Source of the DNA: Labilithrix sp.
GTDB lineage: Bacteria > Myxococcota_A > Polyangia > Polyangiales > Polyangiaceae
NCBI GenBank assembly: GCA_019637175.1
Contig: JAHBWD010000003.1
Location: 166,395-230,394 of the forward strand
Length of the DNA stretch: 64,000 bases
Direction of reading: 5' to 3'
Below the pieces are notes generated by a model. The model saw nothing but the letters and a program-made list of their open reading frames with translations, had not been told where the DNA came from and did no database searches. Both the position numbers and the translations under genes were made by a program. Shown one piece after another: positions 61,548 through 64,000 of the stretch. Numbering within the stretch: the first letter of the stretch is position 1; each line of letters opens with the position of its first letter.

Positions 61548-63145
61548 GCGCGCGCGTCTCGACTCGTCCTGGCCGCCCGGCCGGCGCGGAGCCCGCGGCC
61601 GGCCCGCCTCGCAGGACGATCGCGACGCGCATCCTCGCTTCGTTCGCCATCACGCTGCTCGCGTTCGCCGTCACCGCGGGCGTCTCCGCGCTCGCGCAGA
61701 AGCGCACCGCCGAAGACAGCGAAGAGCTCGCGAAGGGGTACGTGCCGGTCGCGCTGAAGCTCGGGCAGCTCCGCGCGACGCAGTCGACGATCGCGTCGCT
61801 CGTCGACGGTATCCCCGACGAGAAGAACCCGCTCTCGATGCGCATCCTGCTCGAGACGCTGACGGGCGTGCGCCGCGCGATGGCCGACGAGACGCGCGCG
61901 GCGCTGTCGACGCTGCGCGAGATCGGCAGCGAGGAGACGCGCCAAGCGGCGCTCGCGCTCACCGGCGAGCTCGACGCCGCGCAGGCCACCTTCGGCGGCG
62001 ATCGGCCGTCGATCGATCGCCTCTTCGCCGCCATGGACGCGGGCGATCGCGACGCCGTGAACCGCGAGCTCGTCGCGCTGGGCGCGACCGAGCACGACGG
62101 CGTGAAGCGCCTCAAGGCGCTCGCCGAGCACGTCGATCGCGCGATGACCGATCTGTCGGCCTCCGCGCGCAAGCGAGAAGAGCGCGCGATCCTCCAGCTC
62201 GCGCTCCTCGCGGCGCTGACGCTCGCGGTCGGCGTCGCCGTCTCGATCAACACGCGCAGGCTGCTCCGGCCGCTCGATCGCGTGACGGAGCGCGCGCGCT
62301 CGGTCGCCCGCGGCGATCTCACGCCTCAGCCGATCGCCGAGAGCGACGACGAGATCGGCCAGCTCGCCGCCGCGTTCGAGCGGATGGTCGGCGCCGTCGG
62401 CCGCGCGCAGAGCCGCGCCGTCGCGAACGAGCGCCTCGCGGCGATCGGGAAGATGGCGGCGCACGTCACGCACGAGATCCGCAACCCTCTCTCTTCGATC
62501 GGCCTCAACATCGAGCTGCTCGAGGAAGAGCTCGCGGAGGGCAAGGTGAGCGCCGAGTCGAAGAACCTGCTCGGCGCGATCACGCGCGAGGTGCAGCGGC
62601 TCGAGCACCTCTCGGAGGAGTACCTGCGCGTCGCGCGCCTCCCGCAGCCGCGCATGGAGGCCGAAGACGTCGCGACCGCCGTGCGCGACATCGTCGCGTT
62701 CGCCAAGCCGGAGATGGACCGCGCGAACCTCGAGCTCGCCCTCGAGGTCGCCGACGATCTGCCCCCCGCGCTCTTCGACGAGGGACAGATCCGCCAGGCG
62801 CTCCTCAACGTGATGCGCAACGCGCGCGAGGCGATGCCCGACGGGGGCACCATCGACGTGTACGTGCGCGCCGACGGCATGAGCGTCGTCATCGGCGTCG
62901 ACGATCGCGGCGCGGGGATCCCCGACGACGTGCGGTCGCGCATCTTCGATCCGTTCTTCTCCACCAAGGGCGAAGGCACCGGCCTGGGCCTCGCGATCAC
63001 CCGTCAGATCGTCGAGGCCCACGGCGGCTCCATCGCGTGCGAGGCGCGCGAAGGCGGCGGGACGTCGTTCCGCATCCTGCTCCCCATCGCTCCTCAGCGC
63101 CTCTCGGGCCCGAGCAGCGTCGCGAGCACGCGCCTCCCCGCCTGA
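61544..63145 (+). CDS. Sensor histidine kinase (TM-sensor-TM-HAMP-HisKA-HATPase)
   Basis: 533 aa. Two transmembrane helices (about 27-50 and 217-238) bracket a helical periplasmic sensor. HAMP (about 240-290), then HisKA with His310 in AAHVTHEIRNPLSSIG, then HATPase_c with N box LLNVMRNAREAMPD, G1 DDRGAGIPDD, F box FDPFFSTKG and G2 GTGLGLAIT. Membrane NtrB/PhoR-type kinase; no response regulator is adjacent. Coupled to the Fe-S protein gene by an ATGA overlap. Confidence 0.93.
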   Translation: MSARVSTRPGRPAGAEPAAGPPRRTIATRILASFAITLLAFAVTAGVSALAQKRTAEDSEELAKGYVPVALKLGQLRATQSTIASLVDGIPDEKNPLSMRILLETLTGVRRAMADETRAALSTLREIGSEETRQAALALTGELDAAQATFGGDRPSIDRLFAAMDAGDRDAVNRELVALGATEHDGVKRLKALAEHVDRAMTDLSASARKREERAILQLALLAALTLAVGVAVSINTRRLLRPLDRVTERARSVARGDLTPQPIAESDDEIGQLAAAFERMVGAVGRAQSRAVANERLAAIGKMAAHVTHEIRNPLSSIGLNIELLEEELAEGKVSAESKNLLGAITREVQRLEHLSEEYLRVARLPQPRMEAEDVATAVRDIVAFAKPEMDRANLELALEVADDLPPALFDEGQIRQALLNVMRNAREAMPDGGTIDVYVRADGMSVVIGVDDRGAGIPDDVRSRIFDPFFSTKGEGTGLGLAITRQIVEAHGGSIACEAREGGGTSFRILLPIAPQRLSGPSSVASTRLPA

Positions 63146-63146
63146 C

Positions 63147-64000
63147 TCATCCCTTGAGCACCGCGACGGGGACGAGGCGGCGCACCCGAGCGACGAGATC
63201 GCGCTGATCGTCGAGGACTTCGCCGATCTCGCGATAGACCGACGGCGCCTCTTCGACGAGCTTGCGCGCGAGGTGCGCGGGCCACACGATCCGGCGCATG
63301 TCGCGCGCGAGCGCCTCGGGACGGATCCGCGCGCGCGCTTCGCTTCGCGTGAGGACGCGCCCGGCGCCGTGCGAGCACGAGTCGAACGCCGTCGCGCAGC
63401 CGAGACCCTCGACCACGTAGCTCGCCGTGGCCATCGAGCCGGGTACGACCGCGCGCGCGCCCCGCGGGAGCCAGACGGCGCCCTTGCGATGCACGAAGAG
63501 CGGCTCGCCGTCCCAGACCTCGATCGCGGCGAAGTTGTGGTGCACGTCGAGGTGCTCGACGGCGCGCACCTCGGCGCCGATCGCGTCGGCGATGACGGCG
63601 AGCGCGCGGGCCGCGAGCGCTTCTCGGTTGGCGCGCGCGAACGCGAGCGCCCACGCGAGATCGTCGAGGTACGCGCGGCCTTCGTCGCTCTCGGCCTCGA
63701 TCCCGGCGAGCGCATCGGGATCGCGCGCCTCCGCCGCGCGAACGTGGTGCGCCGCGATCGCCGCGCCGAGACCTCGCGATCCCGAGTGGACGAGGAGCCA
63801 CCCGCCGCCGTCGGCGTCTCGATCGATCTCGAGGAAGTGATTGCCTCCACCGAGCGTCGCGACGTGCCTCTTCGAGAGCGCGTCGCGCGTGCGGAGGAGC
63901 GCGTGCGTGCTCAGCGGCGCGCCCATGAGGGCGTCGGGGACGTCGACTCCCCTGCCCCGATGCACGGCGTCGCCCGCCGGGATGGCGCGACCGAGCCGTG
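63147..64000 (-). CDS. rtcB: RtcB-family RNA ligase (partial, cut by right edge)
   Basis: The visible 284 codons are the C-terminal part; the frame enters from the right edge as RLGRAIPAGDAVHRGRGVDV, typical of RtcB. Manganese/GMP motifs: TLGGGNHFLEI, LLVHSGSRGLG, HLDVHHNFA, and SHGAGRVLTR, whose His is the GMP-accepting nucleophile. RtcB joins 2',3'-cyclic phosphate and 5'-OH RNA ends in RNA repair and tRNA healing. Stops converge with the sensor kinase with 1 nt between. The start and any neighbours (archease, RtcA/RtcR) are beyond the window. Confidence 0.93.
   Translation of the reverse strand, partial: RLGRAIPAGDAVHRGRGVDVPDALMGAPLSTHALLRTRDALSKRHVATLGGGNHFLEIDRDADGGGWLLVHSGSRGLGAAIAAHHVRAAEARDPDALAGIEAESDEGRAYLDDLAWALAFARANREALAARALAVIADAIGAEVRAVEHLDVHHNFAAIEVWDGEPLFVHRKGAVWLPRGARAVVPGSMATASYVVEGLGCATAFDSCSHGAGRVLTRSEARARIRPEALARDMRRIVWPAHLARKLVEEAPSVYREIGEVLDDQRDLVARVRRLVPVAVLKG

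Overview
The window is about 70% GC with strong third-position G/C bias. It is rich in alanine/proline/aspartate-rich secreted lipoproteins, PEGA, DUF4388, FHA and PilZ proteins, one-component and two-component regulators, HEAT and TPR proteins, and secreted glycosidases. This content points to a large-genome member of the Myxococcota, most like the Polyangiales (Labilithrix/Sorangium type). That placement is inference from gene content and base composition; no rRNA gene is present. I saw no prophage, insertion sequence, CRISPR array or plasmid functions. The one patch that looks acquired is a decayed toxin-antitoxin pair near 14.0-14.9 kb.

Layout. 1-9.5 kb: a carboxypeptidase-regulatory-like repeat protein (cut by the left edge), a von Willebrand factor A lipoprotein, a beta-lactamase-fold serine hydrolase, a tandem pair of NarL-type histidine kinases (the second without an ATPase domain) facing a convergent NarL-type response regulator, a MA-clan metalloprotease and two membrane or exported proteins. 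9.5-19 kb: an Eis-like acetyltransferase, a very large membrane-anchored response regulator (REC-REC-DUF4388-TM-PEGA), the toxin-antitoxin remnant, a HEAT-like lipoprotein, a sulfatase-fold protein that has lost its active-site motifs, and tRNA-Ser(GGA). 19-29.6 kb: mostly housekeeping and regulatory genes (double cNMP-binding protein, Fe superoxide dismutase, NUDIX/winged-helix protein divergent from a WYL regulator, ArsA-type ATPase, RNase J overlapping a CHAD protein, cyclophilin, zinc-ribbon/FHA protein overlapping a NUDIX protein, NicO-type metal transporter).

29.6-40 kb: SppA protease behind a secreted alpha-amylase and a maltoporin-like porin on the minus strand, then a PilZ protein, small lipoproteins and a second GH13 amylase lipoprotein on the plus strand. 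With a six-hairpin glycosidase lipoprotein (46.4-49.0 kb) and a xylose/ribose-type ABC importer (49.1-52.9 kb), this suggests a surface-starch and sugar-scavenging region.

40-45.2 kb: the most interesting unit. A tightly spaced minus-strand operon encodes a Cys-rich repeat lipoprotein, a second lipoprotein, an exported TPR-CHAT caspase-like protein with an intact His/Cys dyad, an ECF-type sigma factor and a single-pass membrane protein in the anti-sigma position. The set resembles the TPR-CHAT/sigma partnership of type III-E CRISPR (Craspase) loci but without any CRISPR component, and may be a caspase-like route to regulated proteolysis of an anti-sigma factor.

52.9-64 kb: a DUF4920 lipoprotein, FtsK, a HEAT-like lipoprotein with a clear terminator, then a close-packed plus-strand set (ribbon-helix-helix/FHA protein, PanE-like reductase, cysteine-rich Fe-S protein, sensor kinase) facing an RtcB RNA ligase cut by the right edge.
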